From Pseudomonas turukhanskensis (GTDB taxonomy: Bacteria; Pseudomonadota; Gammaproteobacteria; Pseudomonadales; Pseudomonadaceae), in assembly GCF_027922365.1 (NCBI RefSeq), contig NZ_BSFN01000004.1, positions 310,001 through 374,000 on the forward strand: DNA of 64,000 bases. Reading direction: 5' to 3'. The translations under genes and the position numbers were made by a program. Of this stretch, positions 43,832 through 52,673 are shown in pieces. Within the stretch, counting starts at the first letter, position 1, and each line of letters opens with the position of its first letter. A model generated the notes under the pieces. The model had not been told where the DNA came from. It made no database searches and saw nothing but the letters and a program-made list of their open reading frames with translations.

Positions 43832-44919
43832 TGCTCAGCTCCTGCATCCAACTTCACGACTTGCCCTGGTTTCAGGCTGTTTACGCCCGCGCGCACCACC
43901 CACTCACCATCCTGTACGCCGTCGCCGATCACCACTTGGTCACCGTTGCGTGCCAACACCTGCACCGTGCGCTGACTGACGGCCAGACTTTTCGGCTCGA
44001 TTACCCATACCTGACCCTGCTCGGCATTGGCATTGCCTTGCTCGATCAGCACGCTGGCCGGCAGCGTGGTGTGGGCGGGCGTCTGGCTGCTGAGTTGAAC
44101 ATTGATGGTGGTGCCCAGGCGCAACTCCTCCGGGCTTTGCTCCAGGGTCAGGCGCACCCGCCGTGACCGTGTGGCCGCATCGGCTTGGGGCGCCATCTCG
44201 CGGATACGGGCGTCGGCATGCACGTCGCTTTGCAGTTGTGAGGTCACGGTGAAGCGGGCATCGGTCGGCAGTGTGGCGACTTGCTCGTCGGGCAGGTCGA
44301 ACACGGCTTCGCGCACATCGGGTTGGGCCAGGGTCAATACTTCCTGCCCGGCCGCTACCACCTGCCCGATCTCCGCTCGCCAGGCGGTCACCACGCCGTC
44401 GAAGTCGCTGAGCAGGCGGGTATAACTCACCTGGTCCTTGGCGTGTTGCACATCGGCAGCTGCTTGGTCGAGGCTGGCGCGGGTGGTTTTCAGGCGGGTC
44501 TGGGCGTCGTCCAGGTTGGCTTTGGCGCCCACGCCGCGGTCAAACAGTTCAGTTTGCCGGCGAGCGTCGGCCTGGGCTTCCAGCCATTGCGCATTGGCGC
44601 TGGCCATCCGGCCTTCACTGGCGCGCAACTGATTTTCCTGGTCGCTGGGGTCCAGGGTTGCCAAGAGAGTGCCTTTTGCGACGTTATCGCCGACATTCAC
44701 TGTGCGCGAGGCAATGCGGCCGTTGGTGCGAAAACCCACGGTTGTTTCATAGCGCGCTTCGATGGTGCCGGCGTAGCGGCCTAGCGTGGCCTGCTGCTGC
44801 GTCTTGACCACGCTGTACAGCACGGGCCGCGGCGGGGCTTGTTCTGGTTCTTTTTCCGAGCAGGCCGTCAGCATCGTGGCCATCAGCACGGCGGTCGCAA
44901 CATGAGAAAGGCGGCTCAT
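43828..44919 (-). CDS. triB: RND periplasmic adaptor, TriB-like
   Basis: A 363-residue membrane-fusion protein with a lipoprotein-type signal (TAVLMATMLTACSEK; lipobox Cys at about 20). Lipoyl and barrel halves surround a coiled-coil hairpin (about residues 95-170, EGRMASANAQWLEAQADARRQTELFDRG). It overlaps triC and triA by 4 bp each. It forms an asymmetric adaptor pair with the upstream protein. Confidence 0.86.
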   Translation of the reverse strand: MSRLSHVATAVLMATMLTACSEKEPEQAPPRPVLYSVVKTQQQATLGRYAGTIEARYETTVGFRTNGRIASRTVNVGDNVAKGTLLATLDPSDQENQLRASEGRMASANAQWLEAQADARRQTELFDRGVGAKANLDDAQTRLKTTRASLDQAAADVQHAKDQVSYTRLLSDFDGVVTAWRAEIGQVVAAGQEVLTLAQPDVREAVFDLPDEQVATLPTDARFTVTSQLQSDVHADARIREMAPQADAATRSRRVRLTLEQSPEELRLGTTINVQLSSQTPAHTTLPASVLIEQGNANAEQGQVWVIEPKSLAVSQRTVQVLARNGDQVVIGDGVQDGEWVVRAGVNSLKPGQVVKLDAGAEQ

Positions 44920-46067
44920 GGTTTAGCCCCCTGTGGCGGCGCCGCTATCTTTGTTTTTTCCGGCTCGGCGGCTTTTTCCGGGGCGGCGATTTCCACTTGC
45001 TGGCCCGGATGCAGCAATTGGCCGCCGGCGACCACCACTTGCTGGCCCGCCTGCAAACCCTGACCCACTAGCACCGTGCCGCTGCCATAGGTGACATCGC
45101 TGACCGGTTGCAGGCTCACCTTGTGCTGCGCGTCCACCAGCCATACCGCGGGCTGCTGTTGGCTCTTGAATAATGCCGACCACGGCAGCACCACACGGTG
45201 GCTGGTTTTTGGGTGCACGGTGGCAGTCACGACCGCGCCCAGGTTCATTTCCGCAGGCGCGTTCTGCAATTCCACTTTCACCTTTACGGTGCCGCTTTGC
45301 GCATCGATGGTCGGGGTAATTTCCCGCACCTTGCCCTGCGCCTGAATGGCCGGGCGATCCAGCAACGCCACGGTGATGGGTTGCTCAGCCAGTTCCTGGT
45401 TGAACAGCGATTCATATACATCAAATACCGCATCGCGCTCACCGGCACGCGCCAGAGTGAAGATCGGCACGGTGGCCTGAACCACCTGGCCGGTTTCAGC
45501 CTGACGCTCGGTAATCACGCCGTCGGCGGACGCCTTCAGTTCGGTGTAGGTGAGCATGTCGCGGGCATTGGCCAATTGCGCCTGGGCGGCGGCGTGCGAG
45601 CTTTGGCTGGAGCGCAGTTGCGCCTGGGCCTGGTCGTATTCGCTTTTGCTTGTGTAGCCCTTGGGCAGCAGCAACTTCTGGCGTTTGAAACTCACCTCGG
45701 CCAGGCGCAGTTGCGCTTCCTGCGCCTGCAAGGCGGCGCGGGCGTTGTCGACATTGCTTTGCTGTTCTTGCGGGTCGAGGCGAGCCAGCACCTGGTCGGC
45801 GGTGACGGTGTCGCCAACCTCCACCAATCGCTCAATGATCTTGCCGCCAACGCGAAACGATTGTTGCGCTTGCACCCGTGCCTGAATGTCGCCGGTGAGC
45901 TCAGCCTGGTCGGTGAAGTCGCCGGGTTTTACCGCCTGCACCAGCACTCGCACATGGGGTGGTGGCGCGCTCTGTTCATCGCAGCCGCTCAGCGCGAACG
46001 CGGCGGCAACGGCGAGCAAGATGGCGAGGGTGGACGGGGTGCGCTCAGGCCATGCCTGTTCCGGCAT
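44916..46067 (-). CDS. triA: RND periplasmic adaptor, TriA-like
   Basis: A 383-residue membrane-fusion protein with an N-terminal signal and lipobox-like end (AFALSGCDEQ, Cys about 29). It has a hairpin with repeated Ala/Gln heptads (LRSSQSSHAAAQAQLANARDML) and a barrel/membrane-proximal domain toward a Lys/Pro-rich C-terminus (APEKAAEPEKTKIA). It is the first gene of the pump operon. The 262-bp divergent gap upstream (46068-46329) has no regulator gene, only the promoters and a partial palindrome (gcaggcccggaaaatcgggg). Confidence 0.86.
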   Translation of the reverse strand: MPEQAWPERTPSTLAILLAVAAAFALSGCDEQSAPPPHVRVLVQAVKPGDFTDQAELTGDIQARVQAQQSFRVGGKIIERLVEVGDTVTADQVLARLDPQEQQSNVDNARAALQAQEAQLRLAEVSFKRQKLLLPKGYTSKSEYDQAQAQLRSSQSSHAAAQAQLANARDMLTYTELKASADGVITERQAETGQVVQATVPIFTLARAGERDAVFDVYESLFNQELAEQPITVALLDRPAIQAQGKVREITPTIDAQSGTVKVKVELQNAPAEMNLGAVVTATVHPKTSHRVVLPWSALFKSQQQPAVWLVDAQHKVSLQPVSDVTYGSGTVLVGQGLQAGQQVVVAGGQLLHPGQQVEIAAPEKAAEPEKTKIAAPPQGAKP

Positions 46068-46329
46068 CTGTTTCTCCTATTCCCTTGGTGACAGCGGCGG
46101 GCGCCGTGGCGATGCATGGGATTCAGAGAAAGCAGCACGTATGAAAGTTCAAGTTTCTACTGCCAGCAGCGGCGTTGCAGGCCCGGAAAATCGGGGCTCA
46201 AGCCTCTCCTACAAAGAACGTGCGAACGGCGTGCAACCGGCAAGCGCCGTTACAAATGCCCCTGAACCGATCGGGCGAGGCTCAGTCAGCAGCTATACAC
46301 ACCGACAAAAAATACAGGAGTACAGGGCC

Positions 46330-46560
46330 ATGACCCATTGGGTAATCAGCTACAGCAAAGATGAAGGTACCTCGACGTTGGATGTTCACCAGGCTGACCA
46401 ACCGACCATCGAGCAAGCCGTGGATTACGTGCTGGCGTGGGCCGAGGAGAACGTGGAAAAGGGAGAATTCGGCGACCCTGAAGAACCGGCCAACGAGCCG
46501 CCCATGCAATTGCTCAAGGACTACGGCATCACCATAACCGGCATCATCGCCAAAGAGTAA
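46330..46560 (+). CDS. Conserved hypothetical acidic protein
   Basis: A 76-residue acidic protein (MTHWVISYSKDEGTSTLDVHQADQP...). It has a predicted short beta start and a central helix (IEQAVDYVLAWAEENVEKGEF). The start at 46330 has AGGAG nine bases upstream; a longer in-frame extension to 45886 is not supported. It is divergent from the pump operon and convergent with the Rieske-FAD gene, with only 2 bp between the stops. I do not recognise a function. Confidence 0.68.
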   Translation: MTHWVISYSKDEGTSTLDVHQADQPTIEQAVDYVLAWAEENVEKGEFGDPEEPANEPPMQLLKDYGITITGIIAKE

Positions 46561-46562
46561 AT

Positions 46563-48116
46563 TCAGGCCGCCGCAGCGGCTCGAATCAACCCCAGCGCCT
46601 CGTCCACCGTTAACGGTTCACGCAGGCGCTCTGCCAACAGCGCGGCCAGCGCTTCCTGCTGACACGTCACCACACCTTCCACCTTGCCCTCGGTGCACAG
46701 CAACGCGACAAAGTGCAGGTTAACCAGGTCGCCTTCAATCACCGTTTCTTCCCAATCACTGGCAAGGCCCAGGTAGTCGAAGCGTTTGCCGAAGTGCTGG
46801 GTCCAGAAAAACGGTACGCCTTCATACGCCACTTCGGTGCCGAGCATATTCTGCGCCGCCACCCGTGCATGTTGCTGTGCAACGCGCCAATGCTCGATAC
46901 GCAGGTGCTCGTCAGCCAAGGGAAAGCGCGCAATATCACCGGCGGCCCACAGGCCAGGCGCCGCACGCATATGCTGGTCTACCGCCAAGGCGCCGTCCTC
47001 ACACAGTCGCAGCCCGTGGAGCAAATCCGTGGCCGGGCTCACGCCCACGCCCAGCAACACCAGGTCGGCGGCAATCCGTTCGCCACAGGCCAGGCGGACT
47101 GCTTGCACCTGTTGATCGTCCACGGCATGGCCACTTTCGAAACTCACGGCCTCTTCCCCCACGCGAAACACAACGCCGTTGCTTTCATGCAGCAGGCGGA
47201 TCGCGCGACCGATCTCCAGGCCAAATTGCTTGGCAAACGGCACTTCATGGCGGGCAATCACGGTCACGCTCAGCCCACGTTTGCGCAACGCGCTGGCCGC
47301 TTCCAAACCAATAAAACTGTCGCCGATGACCACGGCCCGGTCACCGGGCTGGGTGGCGTGGAGAATATTGGCGGCGTGTGCTCTGGAACGCAGCACGTGC
47401 ACGTTGTGCAACTGGGCGCCGGGCACATCAAGGGTCTTGGGTTCGGCGCCAGTGGCCAGCAAGGCCGAATCGTAGCGGTACTGGCGACCATCGCTCAGCT
47501 CGATTTCGCGCCGCTGGGCATCCACTCTGTGTACGTGCCCATGTACCCGCTCAATGCGCTGCTGCCGGTAAAAATCATCGTCTTTCAGGTCCGGAATCTG
47601 CGCCGGCGCCATCTCGCCTGCAATCACAAATTTACTCAGTACGGTGCGGTCGTAGCCGGGCGTTTGCTCGCGATCAATCAGCAGCACACGACCGGCAAAA
47701 CCATGCTCGCGCAACGCCGAGGCCCCCGCCGTGCCTGCCGCGCCAGCACCTACCACCACGAAAAGACGCGTATCGGCTTCGCTGCGTGGTGCAGCCTCGG
47801 GTGGTAGCGGCTGGTCGTCCACATACACCTGGCCGTCCTGCAGCGTTACGGCGTAACGTTGCAAGTCTTCCAGGGCAGGCGGCTCGCACACATGACCATC
47901 GCTCAGGCGAAACACTGCCTTGTGCCAGGGGCACACAAGCCGTCCGTTACAAACGGCGCCGTCAGCCAACGGCGCGCGGGCATGGGGACACTCGCCCTGA
48001 TAGGCGCGCACCGTATCGCCCTCGCGCCATAACACGATGGTGTGATCGCCCAGTGTTGCTTGGCTTAGTTGGCCTTCATGCAAATCCGCCAGGCAGGCCA
48101 CGTAGTGCAAGGTCAT
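46563..48116 (-). CDS. Rieske-FAD pyridine nucleotide-disulfide oxidoreductase
   Basis: A 517-residue fusion. The N-terminal Rieske domain (about 1-100) has ligands C-x-H in CPHARAPL and C-x-x-H in CPWHKAVF. A reductase with two Rossmann motifs follows: VVGAGAAGTAG for FAD and VIGDSFIGLEAASALRKRG for NAD(P)H. A C-terminal reductase-dimer domain ends it. The layout matches AIF-like (AIFM3-type) and ferredoxin-reductase-like proteins, so electrons could pass from NADH through FAD to the Rieske cluster. I chose ATG 48116, eight bases after GGAG; the GTG at 48125 is weaker. The partner is unknown. Confidence 0.88.
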   Translation of the reverse strand: MTLHYVACLADLHEGQLSQATLGDHTIVLWREGDTVRAYQGECPHARAPLADGAVCNGRLVCPWHKAVFRLSDGHVCEPPALEDLQRYAVTLQDGQVYVDDQPLPPEAAPRSEADTRLFVVVGAGAAGTAGASALREHGFAGRVLLIDREQTPGYDRTVLSKFVIAGEMAPAQIPDLKDDDFYRQQRIERVHGHVHRVDAQRREIELSDGRQYRYDSALLATGAEPKTLDVPGAQLHNVHVLRSRAHAANILHATQPGDRAVVIGDSFIGLEAASALRKRGLSVTVIARHEVPFAKQFGLEIGRAIRLLHESNGVVFRVGEEAVSFESGHAVDDQQVQAVRLACGERIAADLVLLGVGVSPATDLLHGLRLCEDGALAVDQHMRAAPGLWAAGDIARFPLADEHLRIEHWRVAQQHARVAAQNMLGTEVAYEGVPFFWTQHFGKRFDYLGLASDWEETVIEGDLVNLHFVALLCTEGKVEGVVTCQQEALAALLAERLREPLTVDEALGLIRAAAAA

Positions 48117-48141
48117 TGCGCTCACTCCATTTCAAGACCGG

Positions 48142-48333
48142 CTACGGTTTTTCGTAAGGCGGGTATTCGTCGCTGGGCGCACGTCGATCGGGGCGTGGGT
48201 CCGGCGCATCGTCGGGAATGCGCGGTGGGTGCGGTGGGTCAATCTGCGGGTCGGCGAGGTCCGGCGAGTCCGGGTCGAAGCCCAGGTCCGGATCAATGTG
48301 TTTGCCGCCGGTGGCGTTGGGTTGGTGATTCAT
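48142..48333 (-). CDS. Small Pro/Asp-rich hypothetical protein
   Basis: A 63-residue protein dominated by Pro and Asp (HIDPDLGFDPDSPDLADPQ...PDRRAPSDEYPPYEKP), probably unstructured. GGGAGG lies 5 bases before the ATG. It lies between the DUF4142 and Rieske-FAD genes on the same strand, 15 bp after DUF4142. No function is recognised. Confidence 0.65.
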   Translation of the reverse strand: MNHQPNATGGKHIDPDLGFDPDSPDLADPQIDPPHPPRIPDDAPDPRPDRRAPSDEYPPYEKP

Positions 48334-48348
48334 AGCGGCCTCCCGGGC

Positions 48349-48852
48349 TTAGTCAGTGTGTTTGGCCTTCAACTGCTTGGCCATTTCCAGGTGATGCTCC
48401 AGGGTCGGCAGCGTTTTCTGGGCAAAGGCTTTCAGCTCGGGTTTGTCCGAAGACTCGGCTTCTTTCTTGAATAGCTCGACGGTCTTTTCGTGGGCCATCA
48501 CCTGGTTGTTGGCGTAGGCCTTGTCAAAGGACTCGTCACGAATTTCCAGCAAGAGTGTTTTCGCTTTGGCCACCAACGAGGCTTCGTCGGGCACTTCAAG
48601 GTCTAGCTTTTTCGCCAGGCCCATCAGCTCGGCATTCGCCTTGCTATGGTCAGCTTGCATATGGGTGGCGAATTCACGCACGTCGGTGCTGCTGCTTTTT
48701 TCCAGAGCCAGTTTGGCGCTTTCCACTTCATTGATACCGCCTTGAGCGGCGTCCTCGACGAAGGCGTTGGACGTGGCGGCCACGGCGCTGGCCAAGGCGC
48801 TGAACGTCAGCACGCAGGCCAGGCCGAGGTGTTTGAGCGGGGAGGTGTTCAT
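48349..48852 (-). CDS. DUF4142 family periplasmic protein
   Basis: A 167-residue protein with a signal peptide (cleavage near AVAA, residue 26) and a DUF4142 four-helix, ferritin-like domain (FVEDAAQGGINEVESAKLALEKSSSTDVREFATHMQADHSKANAELMGLAKKL...HEKTVELFKKEAES). These proteins are common in stress-induced clusters of pseudomonads. It lacks a full di-iron ligand set that I can identify, so metal binding is uncertain. Confidence 0.88.
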   Translation of the reverse strand: MNTSPLKHLGLACVLTFSALASAVAATSNAFVEDAAQGGINEVESAKLALEKSSSTDVREFATHMQADHSKANAELMGLAKKLDLEVPDEASLVAKAKTLLLEIRDESFDKAYANNQVMAHEKTVELFKKEAESSDKPELKAFAQKTLPTLEHHLEMAKQLKAKHTD

Positions 48853-48956
48853 GGGCGGTTTTCCACTGTTGCGCGAACAAAGTGTCGCTAAGCAGTGGAC
48901 GGGAAGGGGGCCCGGAAGGTTTAGATAATTTGCCCAGCGGTAGCCAGGGCGTGCAC

Positions 48957-49172
48957 TCAGGCCCTCTTAAGCCCTTCGCTGGCGACTTCCTGGCGGGCCG
49001 CCTGCAGCAGCGTGGCGTCCACATTCAAGCGATGGATAACGTTCAGCAACTGCTGCTTGAGCACCTGATCATTGCTGGCTTCGGCGGCCCGCATCACGGC
49101 AATCGCAGCGGTCTCGTTATTGGCGGCGACCTGGTCGAGGGTTTTGCACAGGGTTCGGGTGGTGCGACTCAC
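48957..49172 (-). CDS. Small helical hypothetical protein
   Basis: A 71-residue protein predicted to be all-helical (SRTTRTLCKTLDQVAANNETAAIAVMRAAEASNDQVLKQQLLN...). The GTG start at 49172 has AGGAG nine bases upstream and is preferred over the longer frame from 49313, whose extra part looks non-coding. It lies between the DUF4142 gene and another small gene on the same strand. No family is recognised. Confidence 0.55.
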   Translation of the reverse strand: MSRTTRTLCKTLDQVAANNETAAIAVMRAAEASNDQVLKQQLLNVIHRLNVDATLLQAARQEVASEGLKRA

Positions 49173-49316
49173 AAGGGGTAACTCCTGAATTCGAGGCTGC
49201 ACTGTAAAACGCACATATTGCTGTTTGATGGCTGCCTCGGCCATTTGGGATGCGTTACTGACCTTGCGAGCGTGAATTTGGTTGCAAGAAAAAACGTGGG
49301 GCGTAGCCATCACGGT

Positions 49317-49520
49317 TTACTGCGCCACTTCACCGAGGCCGGCATAGCTCGATAGCAGCACTTCACCCAGGAGCGGGTGCGGTGCTTCCACGCGCTCCTT
49401 GAGCTTGTCGGCAAAGCTCATGGCCGAGCCCTGGTCCGAAAAGGAAATGGCCATGCTGCCGGTTTTCACCAGCCAGGTTTCGCGGCTGCCGCTGATCTCT
49501 TTTTGCACTGCTATTTCCAT
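49317..49520 (-). CDS. Small conserved hypothetical protein
   Basis: A 67-residue protein (MEIAVQKEISGSRETWLVKTGSMAISFSDQGSAMSFADKLKERVEAPHPLLGEVL...) with a beta-rich front and a helix. AGGAG lies 7 bases before the ATG at 49520; the in-frame extension to 49568 has no ribosome site. It starts a run of small minus-strand genes that look stress-associated by company only. Confidence 0.62.
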   Translation of the reverse strand: MEIAVQKEISGSRETWLVKTGSMAISFSDQGSAMSFADKLKERVEAPHPLLGEVLLSSYAGLGEVAQ

Positions 49521-50189
49521 GGTTTTTCTCCTGTAACAAGGGTTTGAGTGGGTCAAAAAAAATGCCAACGCGAGGTCGGCAAGTTATCGAGCACGCACAC
49601 ACATTGCGTGTCTGCAGAGTGCCCCGGCTATGTGACGAAATGATGATGGGCTGCCGAGTGGCCTTACATAGCCCTGACGAGCAAGCGAGCTACGCTGTAG
49701 CGGACCTCGTGGTATCTGTGCCAATGCGTGGGGAGTGAGGGCTGGTACCTTTCAGTACATCCATATTTGCTACAGGGAAAGTGACGCAATGAAACCATTC
49801 CATGCCTTGAGGGTTGGTGTTTCGAAGTAGATTAAAAGCCTTGCCGCTTTTGTAGGAGCGACCTTGGTCGCGAACCCTGTAAAAGGTGATTCGCGACCTG
49901 CGTTTGCAGGGTCCGCCAGCAAGCTGGCTCCTACAGATAAACCGCGCACGCCGCCATACATCACTCTCTCGCCCGTTTCCCCGAGAGGTGCCGTGGGAGA
50001 AGGGCCGTTGATCTGGCCTCTGGTCATACCCACAGATTGTAGAAAATCCCTACAGCAGCATGGGGCGTTTCGCCTTAAGTGGCGGCCTACGCCTGTCATC
50101 TAATTCCGTCCAGCAACACGCATCGGCCAGTCATCGTTTATGGCTTACGTCGGTGCGCTGTGGTTTCCGCACTTTACTGGACGACTCCC
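49521..50189. other. 669-bp gap before the first chemoreceptor gene
   Basis: Between a divergent small gene and the first chemoreceptor. The only structured element I see is the palindrome annotated at 49851-49935. Open frames here (such as 49770-50099, minus) run through that palindrome and have no ribosome site. No tRNA or terminator was found. Confidence 0.55.
49851..49935. repeat. REP-like palindromic unit
   Basis: tgtaggagcgaccttggtcgcgaa and ttcgcgacctg...agctggctcctaca form paired outer arms (tgtaggagc / gctcctaca) around inner arms (ggtcgcga / tcgcgacc). It is related to 22066-22130 and typical of fluorescens-group intergenic repeats. Confidence 0.75.
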
Positions 50190-51818
50190 ATGATTATTCG
50201 AAAGCTCAACCTGGCCCAGCGCTCGACGCTGTGTTTCGGCCTGTTTTGTGTGGTGATCGCAAGCCTCGGCCTGGCCGCGCTGCGTCAGGCGAGCACCCTG
50301 CACACCGTCGGTACCTACTTTCAGCAGCAAATCGTGCCGGCCGCAAAGGCGTTGGGGGAGCTGGATGCCAACCTCTCGAAAATCAGCGCGGCCAACAGCA
50401 TTCTGCGCAATGCCATGGAAAGCGAGGCGACCCGCACTGAGGCCTCGGCCGATATTGTCCGGTGGCGTGCAAAAATCAACGACAACCTTTCAACCCTGGC
50501 CTCGCTGCCTCTGGGCATCGAGGAGCAGCAGGCACTGGCTAACCTGCGCAGCACCGTCGGGCAGTTTGATCAGGCGCAAGACCAGTACCTGGCATTGGTT
50601 GCCCGTGACGACGCACCGGCGGCGGCGCAATTCAGTGCCACTGCGCTGCACGACACCGGTGCTGCGCTGCAAAAGCAGATCACGGCCTTCGTCAACACCA
50701 CGGACGCGCGTGCCCAGCTTTACAGCAGCAATGCCCGAAGCGCCTATGACGATACCTTTACCTGGGTAATTGGCTCCAACGTGTTCGGCGTGTTGGTGTG
50801 CGTTGCGGTGGCCTGGGTGTATACCCGCAGCCTGCTTTTACCGGTGCGCCAGGCCGTGCGTATTGCCGAGCGGATTGCCGCCAACGACTTGAGCGAAGCC
50901 ATTGTGGTCGATGGCCAGGACGAGATGGCCCGGTTGCTCAAAGCGCTGGCCGCCATGCAGAACAACTTGTGCGACGCGCTGGGCAAAATCAGCGACTCGT
51001 CGACGCAACTAGCCGCGACCTCGGAGCAGATGCACCTGATTACCGAGGAGTCTTCCAAAGGCATGGAAGCCCAGGCCAATGAAGTGGAATTGGCTGCCAC
51101 GGCGGTCACCCAGATGAGCGCGGCCATCGAAGAAGTGGCGCGCAACGCTGCCGGGGCGCTGGATGTCGCCGCACTGACCAGCGAAGCGGCTGACCATGGC
51201 TGTGAGCGGGTGGATGAGACGCTTGCCGCTATTGCCCAGATGGTCAACCAGGTACAGGACAGCGCCACCAGCGTGGAGGAATTGGCCACGGTAGCCATTG
51301 ACGTAAACAAGGTGGTGGCGGCGATTCGCGCTGTTGCCGAACAAACCAACCTATTGGCCCTTAATGCCGCCATTGAAGCGGCACGTGCCGGCGAAAGCGG
51401 CCGTGGCTTTGCGGTGGTGGCGGACGAGGTTCGGGCATTGGCCCGGCGCACGCAGGACGCGACCGTGCATATCGAAGAGATGATGGCCAGCATTCAAGGC
51501 CGCAGCGGCGCAGCGTTGCAGGCCATGGCGCAAACCAGTGAACAGGCTCAGCGCACTCAGGTGCTGTCTCAGGCGGCTGGCCAGGCGCTGGTGCAGATCA
51601 ACACGGCCATCGTGCAGATCAATGAGCGCAGTCTGCAAATTGCCACCGCTGCCGAACAACAAGCGCAAGTGGCCCATGAAGTAGACCGGGGCCTGACCAG
51701 CATTCGCGATCTCGCCGTGCATTCCACCGTCGGTGCACAGCAAACCACCATTGCCAGCGGCGAACTGTCGTACCTGGCGGGCGACCTGAGCCACTTGGTC
51801 AAACGCTTCAAGTTCTAA
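50190..51818 (+). CDS. Methyl-accepting chemotaxis protein with 4HB sensor
   Basis: A 542-residue chemoreceptor. Helix 1 is near residues 11-33, a four-helix-bundle ligand domain of about 150 residues follows, and helix 2 is near 190-212 ([20 protein letters not shown]). Then come a HAMP linker (about 213-265) and the signalling domain with the conserved tip [35 protein letters not shown]. The ATG at 50190 begins the membrane helix; the upstream extension is non-coding. There is no C-terminal CheR pentapeptide (ends KRFKF). The ligand is unknown. Confidence 0.9.
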   Translation: MIIRKLNLAQRSTLCFGLFCVVIASLGLAALRQASTLHTVGTYFQQQIVPAAKALGELDANLSKISAANSILRNAMESEATRTEASADIVRWRAKINDNLSTLASLPLGIEEQQALANLRSTVGQFDQAQDQYLALVARDDAPAAAQFSATALHDTGAALQKQITAFVNTTDARAQLYSSNARSAYDDTFTWVIGSNVFGVLVCVAVAWVYTRSLLLPVRQAVRIAERIAANDLSEAIVVDGQDEMARLLKALAAMQNNLCDALGKISDSSTQLAATSEQMHLITEESSKGMEAQANEVELAATAVTQMSAAIEEVARNAAGALDVAALTSEAADHGCERVDETLAAIAQMVNQVQDSATSVEELATVAIDVNKVVAAIRAVAEQTNLLALNAAIEAARAGESGRGFAVVADEVRALARRTQDATVHIEEMMASIQGRSGAALQAMAQTSEQAQRTQVLSQAAGQALVQINTAIVQINERSLQIATAAEQQAQVAHEVDRGLTSIRDLAVHSTVGAQQTTIASGELSYLAGDLSHLVKRFKF

Positions 51819-51846
51819 TCCTTAAAATTCTAAGGCTGGCAGAAAC

Positions 51847-51886
51847 AAAAAAACCGCCGTGGCCCGAAGGCTGCGGCGGTTTTTTT
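51847..51886. terminator. Bidirectional terminator
   Basis: aaaccgccg / cggcggttt stem with A's upstream and seven T's downstream. It lies 28 bp past the 4HB chemoreceptor stop and 16 bp past the FMN-reductase stop on the other strand. Confidence 0.9.
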
Positions 51887-51902
51887 AGGGCCAGCGGCGG
51901 CC

Positions 51903-52499
51903 TTACATGCCGTTGGCGAACCCCGGATTGGTCATGTCGATCAACTCACGCACCGGCTTCAGCGCCTGAGCGTACTTGGCCAGAATATCCAGGGTGTAGT
52001 CGATACGGTCACGCAGGCGCTGGTCGTCTTCGCTGGCGGCCTGCGGGCCGTTGAGTACGCCGTTGCAGTGGCGTACCAGAATATGTTCCGGCAGGTAGTT
52101 CACGCGGCAGTTCTTGTAGCTCGAGGCGCGCATTTCGCTGATCACATACGGGCCGCCCACGGCCGCCGATACGCCTACCAGCAGCCCTGGCTTGTGTGCC
52201 AGTTCGGCCTTGCTGGTGTAGATAAAGAAGTTCTTGATGGCCGGGCAGGCCATGCCATTCCACTCCGGCACAATCACGATGACGGCGTCGGCAGCTTTCA
52301 ATTGTTCGGCGTAGTGCGCCCATGGGCCGGTGTCAGTGGCGGGCCACAGGGGCAGTGGGCCGGTGCCCAGGTCGATAACGGTGCTGGTGGCGGCGCTGGT
52401 CAGGTTCAGTTCAATCAAGCGTTGTTGAAGAAAATGGGCGACCTTGGCCGACTGGCTGTCAGTACGGCTGGAGCCAGCAACGATGGCGTAGTTGAGCAT
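51903..52499 (-). CDS. NADPH-dependent FMN reductase family protein
   Basis: A 198-residue flavodoxin-fold protein. The phosphate-binding loop for FMN is GSSRTDSQSAK near the N-terminus. VIVIVPEWNGMACPAIKNFFIY is the second FMN-contact segment (normally PEYN, here PEWN), and GVSAAVGGPYVISEMR is the third. The ATG at 52499 follows AAGGAA; a TTG six bases upstream is in frame. It probably reduces quinones or FMN with NAD(P)H. Confidence 0.86.
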   Translation of the reverse strand: MLNYAIVAGSSRTDSQSAKVAHFLQQRLIELNLTSAATSTVIDLGTGPLPLWPATDTGPWAHYAEQLKAADAVIVIVPEWNGMACPAIKNFFIYTSKAELAHKPGLLVGVSAAVGGPYVISEMRASSYKNCRVNYLPEHILVRHCNGVLNGPQAASEDDQRLRDRIDYTLDILAKYAQALKPVRELIDMTNPGFANGM

Positions 52500-52638
52500 C
52501 GGCAATTCCTTGGTGATGAGGGGCGAGATAGACAGCGCGCAGGCTAGCGAGTGGCGGCGTGGCGGGCAAGGGGCGGCGCGTCAGGGCGGTGGGCCGATGG
52601 CGCCATGCCGGGGTGGTGTGCGTGGAGTCGCCTCCTAA

Positions 52639-52660
52639 CCCTCTCCCGCGAGGGAGAGGG
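52639..52660. terminator. Hairpin downstream of the dCache chemoreceptor gene
   Basis: ccctctccc-gcg-agggagaggg, a 9-bp GC-rich stem 13 bp past the stop codon of the minus-strand chemoreceptor. It belongs to the same ctctccc family as the repeats at 6.1-6.5 kb. No T run follows, so it may act as a stabilising hairpin. Confidence 0.6.
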
Positions 52661-52673
52661 GGGAGGGCAGCGA

